Position numbers and translations under genes: made by a program. From Plakobranchus ocellatus (Eukaryota > Mollusca > Gastropoda > Plakobranchidae), in assembly GCA_019648995.1 (NCBI GenBank), contig BLXT01005159.1, positions 117,785-152,546 on the forward strand: a stretch of DNA of 34,762 nucleotides. The letters run 5' to 3'. The notes under the pieces are model-generated. The model was not told the origin of the DNA. It made no database searches and saw nothing but the letters and a program-made list of their open reading frames with translations. Positions 1 through 9,281 of the stretch are shown here, piece after piece. Numbering within the stretch: position 1 is the first letter of the stretch; each line of letters begins with the position of its first letter.

Positions 1-674
1 GAAAGGGAGGCAGAGAAAGGAGGGGGAGGGGAGGGGTTCGCAGATGCGCGGGTAGATTTGGTATGTTAGGTACTTGGTAATCATTTGTTTTGGGCAAGTC
101 AATTCATTAGACAGAGACATGCATACTTGTTAAACCTGTGCGTGTATGTGTGTATATGATACACTCATACGTAAGTACACACACATATATATATATATAT
201 ATATACATACACATACACACATGTATATACGTAGTATCTATATACATACACACACATATATATATAAGTCACACATGCAGATCTAATAGAGATCCAGCTT
301 GAGCTACTAAAACAGGGATTGGCCGCATGCTATTTATACATGTACTTGTAAAATATAAAACTGGCACATGTACAGTTTAGGATACAAGGCTTTAGCAACA
401 TTATTAAAGGGCGTTTGAAAAAATCACAGCAAAAATTTAGGTTAAGGCCTCAAATTTATCAAATTTATCCGTAAAAAAATGATAAAGGATGAGGCCTAGG
501 CATTATTGCTCCATTCCAGAATACGCAGAAGTGCGCCTATATGAATTATTTATTTATAAATATAACTATTAGCTTACAAATGAAAAAAAGGGGCCATTAT
601 CTCCTTTTCTTTTTCAACGATAAAACTATTACCATCATAGTTCTTGTACTATCTTCTAATTTTCTACTTATAAG
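1..674 (+). other. Left edge and annexin intron
   Basis: Purine-rich first 40 bases, then AT-rich DNA with a dinucleotide repeat and no recognisable exon. The stretch ends in a pyrimidine-rich splice acceptor (ttttctacttataag, 660-674) immediately before the annexin exon, so at least the right part is the last annexin intron. The preceding annexin exon lies outside the window or was not recognised. Confidence 0.5.
179..270. repeat. AC/AT dinucleotide microsatellite
   Basis: Alternating (AC)n, (AT)n and CATA-type runs, including about eleven TA steps near 184-206 and further acacac/tatata runs to about 267. Ordinary simple-sequence DNA. Confidence 0.8.
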
Positions 675-887
675 ATTGACCTGCCATCCATCAAAGTTAA
701 ATACAGCAAACTGTACGGAAACTCCCTGAAGAAAGATATCACAAGCGACACAAGTGGCGACTACAGGCGGACCTTGCTCAAACTCCTCGATTACTGGAGC
801 GGGCCTGAGTTACCAGAGGATAAACAGCAGGCCGGCAAGGCAGGAACTGGGCGAGGCGCACCTAAGAATCGAAATAAGCGGAGATGA
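675..887 (+). CDS. Annexin, last coding exon (partial gene)
   Basis: C-terminal part of an annexin, a calcium-dependent phospholipid-binding protein of the cytosol and membrane surface. The exon starts in phase 0 after the acceptor ending tataag at 674 and reads IDLPSIKVKY, then SKLYGNSLKKDI, then SDTSGDYRRTLLKLL, stopping at TGA 885-887. This is the end of the fourth annexin repeat; the pattern (I/V)DL..IK..Y...Y..SL...I..DTSGDYR..LL is diagnostic of the family. The calcium-binding GxGT loop of repeat 4 would be in the upstream exon, outside the window. After the canonical end (LLKLL) there is an extra tail of about 31 residues: first a Gly/Pro/Glu stretch, then basic KNRNKRR. Most annexins stop within a few residues of this point, so the tail is unusual. 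An AATAAA follows at 946-951. The subfamily (A7, A11, A13 or an invertebrate B-type) cannot be decided from one exon. Confidence 0.9.
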   Translation: MDLPSIKVKYSKLYGNSLKKDITSDTSGDYRRTLLKLLDYWSGPELPEDKQQAGKAGTGRGAPKNRNKRR

Positions 888-945
888 AAAGATTCCATAG
901 TATAAGTAAAAGTAAATTAGCACTTGTTTTACAACTAATGCACAT

Positions 946-951
946 AATAAA
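946..951 (+). terminator. Polyadenylation signal of the annexin gene
   Basis: AATAAA 58 bases after the annexin stop codon, the first one downstream on this strand. This implies a short 3' UTR. Confidence 0.55.
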
Positions 952-1458
952 GTCGAGAGTATGAATATATTGGTACCCTCACTGCGATTCCTTTATTTAT
1001 GTAATAATTTGACCAAACTGTTGAGGTCGTTTCTCACTTGGTTATCTCATGAGTGAGCTCACCCCATCAGCTCAGTTTAAGTGAATTGCGTGGACATTCA
1101 TTATACACATATTTTCTTCCCTTGACTCCAAGGAGGCCTGTTTGTAGTTTTGGAGATGAAACACCGAAGCAGTTGGCTCTGAGGTGGCCTATATTGAATG
1201 TTTTAAGTTAATTTTTTAAAATGAAATAATCACATGTATCACATGCCCATGAGAAAACAACAACAAAAAAAAAAGAATAGGTTACCTTGACAAAAAGCGA
1301 GAAAAACCTTTTCAGTTATTACATTTTAATTTTATTATTTTTGTAGCTTTAGGGAAATTTATTTTTGCTATTCAAATTTTGTCTTTATGCACCGTAATAA
1401 ATTATTATTGAGACTGCACTTTTATTTAATTTTTGGCATTCAATTTTTCTACTTATAG
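952..1458. other. Intergenic / possible intron
   Basis: No convincing exon. A short GC-richer block at about 1129-1195 follows an acceptor-like ctccaag and is open in one frame (about 20 codons), but its phase does not fit the exon-like block at 1459, so I did not call it. Confidence 0.4.
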
Positions 1459-1562
1459 GTAGACAAGACTGTCCGAGAAATTACGCAAAAGAATGCAATT
1501 CTTGTTGAAATAGAGGATAAGATCAAGAAAATGTGTAAAATTTTCTCTCAAACATTGCACAG
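1459..1562 (+). CDS. Candidate penultimate exon of an unidentified gene
   Basis: Open in phase 0 after a good acceptor (tttctacttatag, 1446-1458) and ending at a gt (CACAG then gttgat). The 34 codons read VDKTVREITQKNAILVEIED followed by KIKKMCKIFSQTLH: charged, helix-forming and coiled-coil-like, unlike the low-complexity chance frames nearby. The 2-base end phase matches the next candidate exon at 2035. I do not recognise the family. The upstream exon was not found; it may be interleaved with the annexin gene or lie left of the window. It could also be a chance open frame or a decaying pseudogene. Confidence 0.4.
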
Positions 1563-2034
1563 GTTGATGTTTTTCTTGCCATATTTTTTTTTTTTTTTTG
1601 CTTGTTTTACAATAAGTTTTACATATGATACATGAACATGTATGTAGATTTTCTTTTTCTTGTTTTTTATTACTTTCATGTGATTCATTCGATAACATCA
1701 ACATTATTGTACTTATTATGAACTATTAACACTTGTCTCAAAACAGAGTTACAGCGCTGGTGCCAAATCAATCTGCATGTCTTATCCTCTATTAAAATTT
1801 TTCATGTAGATCATGTGCAAACTTCTCAAAGAGTAACTGCACAAATTCTAAATTAAAAGGAAAAGGAAAAAGATCGAATACAATGTATACTTTGATTGAA
1901 GCAAAACTGTGATGTAGTCTATTCCATAGTAGATATTACTTACTTAGATTGCTTATGAAGGCTTTGGACATTCATGGGGAGATAACTGGTTCTGGTTTGA
2001 CTATGTTTTTATAGTGCCTTTTGTTTCTGTTTAG

Positions 2035-2115
2035 CCAGGATGAAAGTTGGCTTTTCTGAGCCACCATGAAGCTGATGATAGACTACTTTAGTTGCCTCAT
2101 TATGTTTCAAATAAA
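2035..2115 (+). CDS. Candidate terminal exon (stop plus poly(A) signal)
   Basis: After a pyrimidine-rich acceptor (ttgtttctgtttag ending at 2034), one base completes the split Ser codon from the exon ending at 1562. The reading then continues QDESWLF and stops at TGA 2057-2059. AATAAA lies at 2110-2115, about 50 bases later, as expected of a compact terminal exon. An alternative acceptor four bases on (2039) gives RMKVGFSEPP and stops at 2069-2071. Only the last eight or so residues of a protein are encoded here, so identification is impossible from this exon alone. Confidence 0.35.
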
Positions 2116-3899
2116 TATCTCTTGCATAAATGAATACAATCTATTTTGAACTTTTAGTGTTACATATTGGTTTCATCCATCATCTTAACAAAAGAAATGA
2201 AGTTTTATTTTGACAAAATGTAGTACAGAACAAGTTTATAGGGCATTATTTCTTTTGCAGTTGAGAAAAAATTTTTTTTTTTAAATACAACTTTATAATT
2301 TTTAGTGTACATGTTTCTAGACTGAAATGGTAGAATTCTTCACAACATAATACTTCCATTTTCAAATGTTCCTGTTGAAACTGACCTTAACGATAAAATA
2401 TGTTTGCTGCCCCATTAATGATGTGCTGAAAAACAAAGACCACATGTGTATAGTAATCTAGGCCCCATTCTAAATTTGCTGTTATCATCACTTTATTATA
2501 CATAAGAAATTCTGAGAAAACTGCTGATATTGGACAATATATTTTGCTATATAAAAGCTTAAAAAGCTTTCCTTTTTTTATTCTGAAACCCTTTATGTTT
2601 CTTATTTTTTGATAACGATATTGTAGATTTTATACTGCTTTTTCTTTCATATTATATACTTAAAAGGCATCTCATACAGAGCTTTTTCTCCACATCTTAC
2701 TCAAACACAAATTATCCTTAATAATAATAAAGAACATTTTATATCTCACCCATAATCTGTTGCGAGTTTTTTATTTGTTTTTTTTAATTACATGTACCAT
2801 TAATACATGATGATTATTGCCGAGGGTCAGGGTTGTGACTTCATATAGAGCGCAAAAAAATGAACGGTAAAAGCGTCAAGTGTGTGCCAAGGATAGCAAC
2901 AGTTAAGCAGCGGTATTGCAAAATATACACTTTTTTATTTCTATTGACTTTCAATTATCAGCTAATTTTTTTTTTTCTGTCAATGACTCTTTTCTTTGAT
3001 TGTTCAAGCAAAAATATCTTAGTTATTCCTCAATCAGAGAGTTAAAAAAGAGGTGCATAAATTTGCAGCTACATCTATTTAATTAATATATTTTACTTTT
3101 AGAAACAAAATAAACGTCATCTCTTTCAGATTTTGCCCATTGATTTTTCCTCTGTTCAAACCGATAACCTCTTTTGTCCACAAACTATTACAAAACCCAC
3201 AAGTAAAATAGGAATTCTTACAGATATTTACACTGAAATTTTCGTGCAAGTTTGAATAGATCATATACAGTTTGTTTTTAAGTCATGTATAGTTTACACT
3301 TATATATCAAACTTTTTAGCCCTTGGAAGTTCAAGTACAAGTGGCAGGCTCAAAGTCACAAAGCTTGCTATTCTACTATGAGCACTTAAAAAATTGCAGA
3401 ATTATGTTGCTGATTTTATTGCCTGAAAATTATAAATTCTGTGTTGAATCCAGAAAAATAAATCACACAAAGAACTCTGATACATGTATATATTGTTTGA
3501 AATACTGGTAAATTCTTCATCTTCAATGTTAATGCATTATATCTAAAGAGGAGAAAAACTTTTGCTCTCTTTTAATTCCATTCAATCTTTTACCTTTAAT
3601 CTTGCTGCTCCCTCTCTCTTTACTAAACAAAATTTCAACAAGGTGCAATACAAGGATGAGTGTTGTGAAGAAAAAAAAAGAGCAGAATTTCATATCTGAT
3701 ATAAAATGATCAACATATATGCATTTTTATGCTAACTTATGCAGCTATCATTCACTGCAATAGTGCTACGTGGAAAAAAAACCAACAAAACACAATTTAC
3801 CAAATTCCTTCTACTAGCTACTCTCTCTTTCTCTATTTTTCTACATCTTCTCCAGTACTCTTTTTCCTTCTTTGTATTTTGCTCACAACCCTTTCATGA
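2116..3899. other. Intergenic, nothing recognised
   Basis: AT-rich with many poly-A/T tracts. Short open frames around 2860-3045 and 3323-3511 have no family resemblance, no splice context and low-complexity composition. Confidence 0.5.
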
Positions 3900-4175
3900 G
3901 GAGTGATGGCTTACGTGGTACCAAGTGAGAGGTCTAAGGTTCAAATCCCAGTCTCTGGGCCAAATCAATTTTTCTTTGCGTTTCTGTGTCCACCCAGCAC
4001 TAACTAGGCAGCTAGGTCTCTTAAGTTGCGGCGAAAATAAAGGTGGAGAGGAAAGCAATGGAAAACTACCTCAGAATAGTCAGAATGCTGTATGCCATGT
4101 CAAGAAAATCAGGACCCTACTCCTGGTTCCCCAATGTTTGGGCCAAGCCTCGTACCTACTTTACTTTTTTACTTT
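3900..4175 (+). mobile_element. tRNA-derived SINE
   Basis: A tRNA-like head carries an internal RNA polymerase III promoter: an A-box-like TGGCTTACGTGG at 3907-3918 and a perfect B box GGTTCAAATCC at 3938-3948. A GC-richer body follows (cagcactaactaggcagc, a ggtggagaggaaagcaatgg block, ggaaaactacctc), running to about 4150 and then a T/A-rich tail (tactttacttttttac). The A-to-B spacing of only 19 bases is shorter than in an intact tRNA, so part of the anticodon region is missing. The ends are approximate and no target-site duplication was clear. This is a non-coding retroposon mobilised in trans by a LINE. Confidence 0.6.
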
Positions 4176-5243
4176 TAACCTCAAACTGACTCTTAACTAA
4201 ATGTATAGTGTATTAGAATTGCACAAAGCCTACATGTCTAACTTAGCCTCATGGTTATTTACAGAATAACCTATTTCAAATGCAAAGTTAAATTGGGACT
4301 TGCCATCATAAAATTCATATATAAGGCAATAAGGCATATTTTAATCTTCTCACTTAAAGGATATGAAATTAAGCATTTTTTTTCCTAGCATGAAGAAATG
4401 CAAAGAAGGCTTTGCATGCACTCTCTCTTGCTATGAAGACTAGAAGAGCATTAGAGGCCCAAATCCTAGATGCTGCATTACTTGATTGAAAAGGTAATTG
4501 AATGGTAGGTTTCGATACTGGTTACAATAGTACGATTTTATTATTTTTTTTCATTGATTTATTTAATTTTTTGCTTTTCATCGTTTCTTTTTCCAGATGT
4601 TAAAAATAATATAACTAATTAACCTCTTCCCCCTCCTTACTGTCAACTTTGATCTCATAAATAATCCTTACATGCCTCTAGCTCTATCCACACAATAATA
4701 TATAATATTTATCATCCCCAACTCCCCACCTGTAGTCATCTCTACAGCCTACCATCAGCCTTACTGATGCATATATTGAAAAAAAAAATTAAAAGAAAAA
4801 ACAAATTATGAGAGGATAAGCCTTGAAACAAAGGATGCTGATTTCTAGTTTGGTGTAAACAAATTGACTGAATGGCTAAAATTTACAATGTGCTTTCCTG
4901 CACTGGAGCAGAGTATAAAAATACATTTGCACTAAGAGTACATTTATCTAGGATCTCAAGTTTGTTTCAGCCATCAGTGCATTTATAATCTATAATTGGT
5001 ACAAACTATCTCCAGATTTATAGCCTGTCCAACCATATTGATTTGTTGTAGTTACTTGGTTGTTTTTTTTTTTAACCAATAATGGTACATCAGCATGCAG
5101 CATCTTTACCAGTAGAATTTCACTGTATAAAACTAAAAAAAAAAGTGTGACTTTCTGAATTACTATATATATAAAAAAAAAAAATAAGGAAAAGGCAAAG
5201 ACTTTGTACAGCAAACTATATTTTTTTTAATTTTCCTTTTTGA
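4176..5243. other. Intergenic, downstream of TMEM223
   Basis: AT-rich and without recognisable exons on either strand. The right end is the 3' flank of TMEM223 (minus strand). A variant signal ATTAAA on the minus strand lies at 5231-5226, only 13 bases after the stop, inside a T-rich tract, so the real poly(A) site is uncertain. Confidence 0.4.
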
Positions 5244-5536
5244 CTAAACTTTTCTTTTAATACCAACTACATGGTCAAATAAATCAGTTTTTGGGAAAGA
5301 GCCTTGCTTGTCGATGATGAAATAGAAATTGTAGTTCTTAATCTTCATTGGTATGTGGTGCCCCTTTCCACTGCGAGATTCCATGCAGCTAAGGTGATCC
5401 AGAGGTGTCGTAAAAGTGTGTGTCTTGCCCAGCCAGCTGTAAGTAGTTATCTTCACTCTATCACCACCTTTCAACAATAATAAAGACTTGATGACTCGTC
5501 TTGGGTATGAGAGCGTGATAAAGAAAACAACTCCAC
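5244..5536 (-). CDS. TMEM223: TMEM223 coding exon 2 (last)
   Basis: 293 bases after the acceptor ttcttttacag, completing the split Gly codon. Encodes the second half of membrane segment 2 and the conserved C-terminal domain, ending at TAG 5246-5244. Confidence 0.9.
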
Positions 5537-7164
5537 CTGTAAAAGAATCAAAGCAAATAAATATATATAAATCATAGTCTCATAATTATGAACATATTAC
5601 ATTTGCAAACAAGATTAAGAACATGCAAATACTATGTTTAGTTAGTTATAAAATATTACGTTTAAAGCATATATGCTGCCTGCATTAAAAAATTGCATGA
5701 TCAAGATAAAAGTGACCAAATACATGTGTATAGGAAAAACTGTCATAGAAATAACCATGGCCATAACACCTGCAGTGCTGGTTTTTATGTAATTAAAACA
5801 ATACTTTATTAAATAATATTTTCTTGAGGCCAAACTTGAAGAGGTAGATATTTTCTTTCTTTTCCAGTCTTTTTTTTCAACAGCTTTTAACTCTAATATA
5901 TAAGCTCAAAATTATACATCTGTCTATATTGTAACTTACATAAACTGAAAGACCACAACAAAAACCTTAACAGATTTTTTAGGGAAGAGCTCTCAAAACA
6001 AATGATGAAGTTTAGTTTCCAACCCTTTATGCTAATTGCTAATTGTATTAAAATAAAAAAAAAAGAAGTATTTGATTTAAGCACTCTAATTGGTACACAG
6101 ATCCAAAATCTTGTCAAGAGAGGTGTGAAGAAGGCGCATTTAGACAGGATAAGAAAGGCATCTGCATGGCAGGAGAATACCTGATAATAGTGCTACTGTA
6201 ACAAGTTGACAACACGGCAGGAAGAGACAGAGTTGCCAGTGTTCAAATATGGAAAGACAGAAAAATACCAATGAACCTCAAAATAAGAGTTTTTTTTACA
6301 AATCTTGCCTTTTGACCTATAGATGCAAAGTCCTGACAGTGATACTTAAAAATGACCAAACCACAAGACTTCAGTAAAAGGTAGATGGAGCAACTTTGTC
6401 AGCCTCAAGACAACAGCTACATATAGCTACCCTTGAAACAGAAAAGACGAATTTGACAGATTTTAAGATTTGAATTAAAGTGTGTCCTTGTATCATACCA
6501 TGAATAGTAGCTATTCATATAACAATTTTTTTTTTAAAAATAGATAATAAAAAACGAAGAATGAGCAAATTGGCACGATTTTGCCTTACATACCTACAAT
6601 GAAGGAGAGTAAGCTGAGAGCGTTCTTGTACTGGCCTTGCTTGTACAGAAGTTTCTTGTACCAAGGCATTTCTGAAGTGTCTTGTAATCCAACAGGAACT
6701 GCCTTGAATTGTTGAAATGCAAACAGGGACAGGTATGACCACATACCCAACTGGAAGATTCCAAAGTAGGAAAGCATTTTGTAAAAAGAGTCATTTTTGT
6801 GAGCGAAAACAAGTGTGTCACTCCTTACGTTCCTGGTGGTATTGAATGGTTTCACTTCAAACACCTTCTTTGAGGTCATAAAAGTTCTTAGAGTGTTATA
6901 GCCAGGCCTAACTGAAAGGTTTGATGTTGTTCTTGAAAAAGAACCCCAATGCTGGACTTTGCTCAAATGTTGATTTCCACATTGTCTTTGTTTTAAAAAT
7001 ATGGCTCCATCTTTCTTGTTTCTAAAAGTCAATTGCATGAAGTGTCTGCATTCCCTTGTAAAAGCTAAATGGAATCTAGTATATGTAAATGTATTTGGTG
7101 TTAAATGCATGAAAGTTCTTTTCCATGTATATGGGAGAGTGCGAGATACTGTCTGCTGTATCAT
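5244..7164 (-). CDS. TMEM223: Transmembrane protein 223, two coding exons
   Basis: Mitochondrial inner-membrane protein; the human protein associates with the mitochondrial ribosome and supports complex IV assembly (literature knowledge). Coding exons are 7164-6594 and 5536-5244, joined GTAG/gtatgt...acag/GTGG, giving 287 aa from the first in-frame ATG. Two membrane segments are visible: about residues 129-150 (MLSYFGIFQLGMWSYLSLFA) and 179-202 (NALSLLSFIVG, then GVVFFITLSYP). The C-terminal domain carries the family pattern: GGDRV, TTPLDHLSCMESR, KNYNFYFIIDKQGSFP and LFDHVVGIKRKV. The N-terminus is rich in Arg, Thr, Ser and His and nearly free of acids, fitting a mitochondrial presequence, but it is long: human TMEM223 is about 200 aa. 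A splice-acceptor-like tract (ttttattttcag type) sits just before 7189 on this strand with an open frame from there to the ATG, so a further 5' exon, coding or not, is likely. Confidence 0.88.
5537..6593 (-). other. TMEM223: TMEM223 intron
   Basis: 1057-base GT-AG intron, AT-rich. It contains a possible decayed LINE fragment on the plus strand (about 6220-6320); nothing else was recognised. Confidence 0.85.
6220..6320 (+). mobile_element. Possible decayed LINE reverse-transcriptase scrap
   Basis: One plus-strand frame reads RDRVASVQIWKDRKIPM, then NLKIRVFFTNLAF. This resembles the segment IWK.....LKTKIR.F.TNV found at the C-terminal end of non-LTR reverse transcriptases, just before the usual LLYGCE(S/T)W motif, which is not present here. 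Stops occur on both sides, so at most a short remnant survives. The resemblance is by eye and could be chance. Confidence 0.25.
6594..7164 (-). CDS. TMEM223: TMEM223 coding exon 1
   Basis: 571 coding bases from ATG 7164-7162, ending with one base of a split Gly codon before the donor gtatgt at 6593. Carries the presequence, membrane segment 1 and the start of membrane segment 2. A TTG at 7170 extends the frame but is not a credible eukaryotic start. Confidence 0.85.
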
Positions 7165-7171
7165 ATCCAAA

Positions 7172-7775
7172 GATATTCGGTTTTCTATCTGAAAAATAAA
7201 AAAAAGATGACACAGACAAGTTAGCTAAAACAACGCAATTCTCACAAAAACTGAAATGACTGTAAGACTAAGTACTGACTAAGATAAAGACCAAAGTAGC
7301 AAAATGCCAAGTAAAAAATAAAACAAAACCTCCCTATAATAGAGACGCACTCTTTAAAATATGTATGTGTGCCTGAGAAAACATCCCAAAACTCAGATTT
7401 TGACAAATTTGAGAAAAGAAAGTTGTGATTAAGATCTTTTCATGCTAACATATCAGTGTTTAAATGTTTCTAGATCTAATAGCTTTTGTAAATCTAGAGA
7501 TACTCTATTTTATGAATGCAAAACAAGGTGCAAAATCAAAGTTTGAGAAAAAAAAAACTTTAAAGTTTTAAAAGAATTGTTTAACCGGATCATATTGAAA
7601 GAATCATTTAAAGCTTATAGTAATATATTCAGCAGGTGACAAAGTCTAAATCTGACCTAAGCAGGTAGACTGTCAATTTTAAGCAAAATGTTGATTTCCA
7701 AGCAAGCCGTGCCAAATTTTACCAATACTCAGATAGAGGGAGAAAAAAGTTCTACACTTATAATGGTTATATGGG
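7172..7775. other. Upstream region of TMEM223
   Basis: AT-rich. The first bases (7189 upward) are a pyrimidine tract on the minus strand, probably a 5' intron end of TMEM223. No further exon was identified on that strand. Confidence 0.4.
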
Positions 7776-7784
7776 TATAAAAAG
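7776..7784 (+). promoter_or_regulatory. Candidate TATA box
   Basis: TATAAAAAG, a strong match to the TATA consensus, about 66 bases upstream of the ATG of a candidate small gene at 7842. A start site about 30 bases downstream would leave a short leader. In AT-rich DNA such matches are common, so it counts only together with the ORF and intron that follow. Confidence 0.35.
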
Positions 7785-7841
7785 GTTTGCATCAGAGTTT
7801 GTCCTTCCATGAGACACATACACTTCGACTAGGGATTGGAA

Positions 7842-8277
7842 ATGAAGATTAAATTAACAAGCACAGCAACAGTCAACAGCTGGGCCTCGTTGATTCTCAT
7901 CATATGGTATAGGTTCGGCCAGTGTCAAAGTTCAAGCAAGGTTTATGATTGGAGTTAATTACAACAGAACCAAGTAAGGACACATACTTAGTAGTAATAT
8001 TTTATATCATTAACTTTGCTATAACTGAATATTATTAATTTCCTTACTGACATTTTTTATGGGTGAAATCAGTTTTTTGTAAACATCATCACAAATCTTG
8101 TGTCAAAATAATAAAACTATCCTCTCGTCCCTTTAAGAGCTCTTAAAAAAAGAACACATGGTTTTTAAATTTCAGTCTTGTAAAAAGACTCAGGAGCAGA
8201 ACACAGAGGAGATGGAAAGAAACAAATGGGGTTTATTGGACTGGGTTGCTCTCAGCATTTTCCAATATGACCAGTAG
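7842..8277 (+). CDS. Candidate small two-exon gene, possible secreted or membrane peptide
   Basis: Unrecognised. Exon 1 (7842-7940) starts with ATG and encodes 33 residues: a basic start MKIK, a hydrophobic stretch WASLILIIWY (about residues 14-23), then RFGQCQSSSK. It ends AAG/gtttat. Exon 2 (8176-8277) follows an acceptor ending atttcag, is in the same phase (0), and encodes SCKKTQEQNTEEMERNKW, GLLDWVALSIFQYDQ and TAG. The joined product is 66 aa with an N-terminal signal-peptide-like or anchor segment. A TATA box at 7776 precedes it. Against it: no clear AATAAA nearby, only two cysteines, a short protein, and an unusual donor (gtttat). It could be a chance alignment of frames or a lineage-specific small peptide gene. 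Confidence 0.3.
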
Positions 8278-8917
8278 AGATAGCCAAAACTTGTACATTA
8301 ATAATGTTCCACACAAGATCTGAGGGAGGTATGAACAATTGAAGAGGTTAAAACTGAACTTTTATGGGCTGTGGGAATCATTTTGGTTTCAAAACTAATT
8401 GGTTTAACCGAGGTAATTTTTTAAAGAAAAAATTTTTAGAAGTCGAGCACTATATTCAAATAGGTGTAGCCATGTTTTTGGCATTTTTATTCTAACCGTG
8501 TTTTGATGTATTTACCCCCAGCTACTTCACATTTGATTTGTCCTTCACACTCCCATTAGCGGGTTCAAATAATGCTTCTTTGAACACTAGCCCAATCTTT
8601 TTTCTTCGTAAGCATTCTAAAAAAGGCAGGGTTGGTTTTCGTTTAAGTTTAAACGGTTTCGATTGAAAGGTCATCATTGTTTTTATTCTTATTTTTTTTA
8701 AATTTTACTTTGTGATAACTGAAGCCAGGCTTAGAAAAGGAGAAAAAGACATGAACGGGATTGGCAAGTTTATTTGTTTTTTGCCCTCCCATCATGAGAC
8801 ATGCTACGAAAAGCCAATGCATGATCTCTGAGAGTATGTATACTACCACAGAAAAATCTCAGGTCTTGAGACCAGTTCTAATGAGTGTGATGTCGGCCGC
8901 ATGCAACTAAAATTAAA

Positions 8918-8921
<4 letters not shown>

Positions 8922-8948
<27 letters not shown>

Positions 8949-8950
8949 TG
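8922..8950. repeat. (TA)n microsatellite
   Basis: A run of A followed by about twelve AT dinucleotides. Confidence 0.85.
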
Positions 8951-9252
8951 TTCATATTGCATTTTTATAATCATATCTTTAACTTCTTTACAAGAAGTTG
9001 AAAACAGTTGCCAACTACAAATTGTATAAAAATACAGTGCAATATTTTATTTATATCAAAATCTTTTTCCTGTGCAATACATGGTTTTATTCTATTTATT
9101 CTAATAAACATATCCTTCTTTTTTTTTCTGTCATAAAAAAATCAGTTTACTTGTAATAATAATGTAGAAAAAACAAGCAATAATCACATTAAATAAATGT
9201 ACAAAAAATACAACCACCTTGACGACCACAGACAATCTGCAACAGTTACAAT

Positions 9253-9281
9253 NCCCCCCCCCCCCCCCCAAAAAAAAAAAA
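9253..9281. repeat. Poly-C then poly-A homopolymer tract with one N
   Basis: One undetermined base, then 16 C and about 12 A. Likely a sequencing-difficult homopolymer; lengths are unreliable. Confidence 0.8.

Noticed and set aside
1129-1195. Possible exon after ctccaag
   Set aside because: Its open frame ends in a phase that would put a stop at the start of the 1459 block, and the donor is poor; it may simply be annexin 3' flank.
1453-1704. 83-codon minus-strand frame
   Set aside because: It overlaps the better plus-strand exon-like block and owes its length to A/T runs; there is no splice or family support.
7162-7170. TTG at 7170 as the TMEM223 start
   Set aside because: Non-ATG starts are rare in animals; ATG at 7164 is in frame two codons later.
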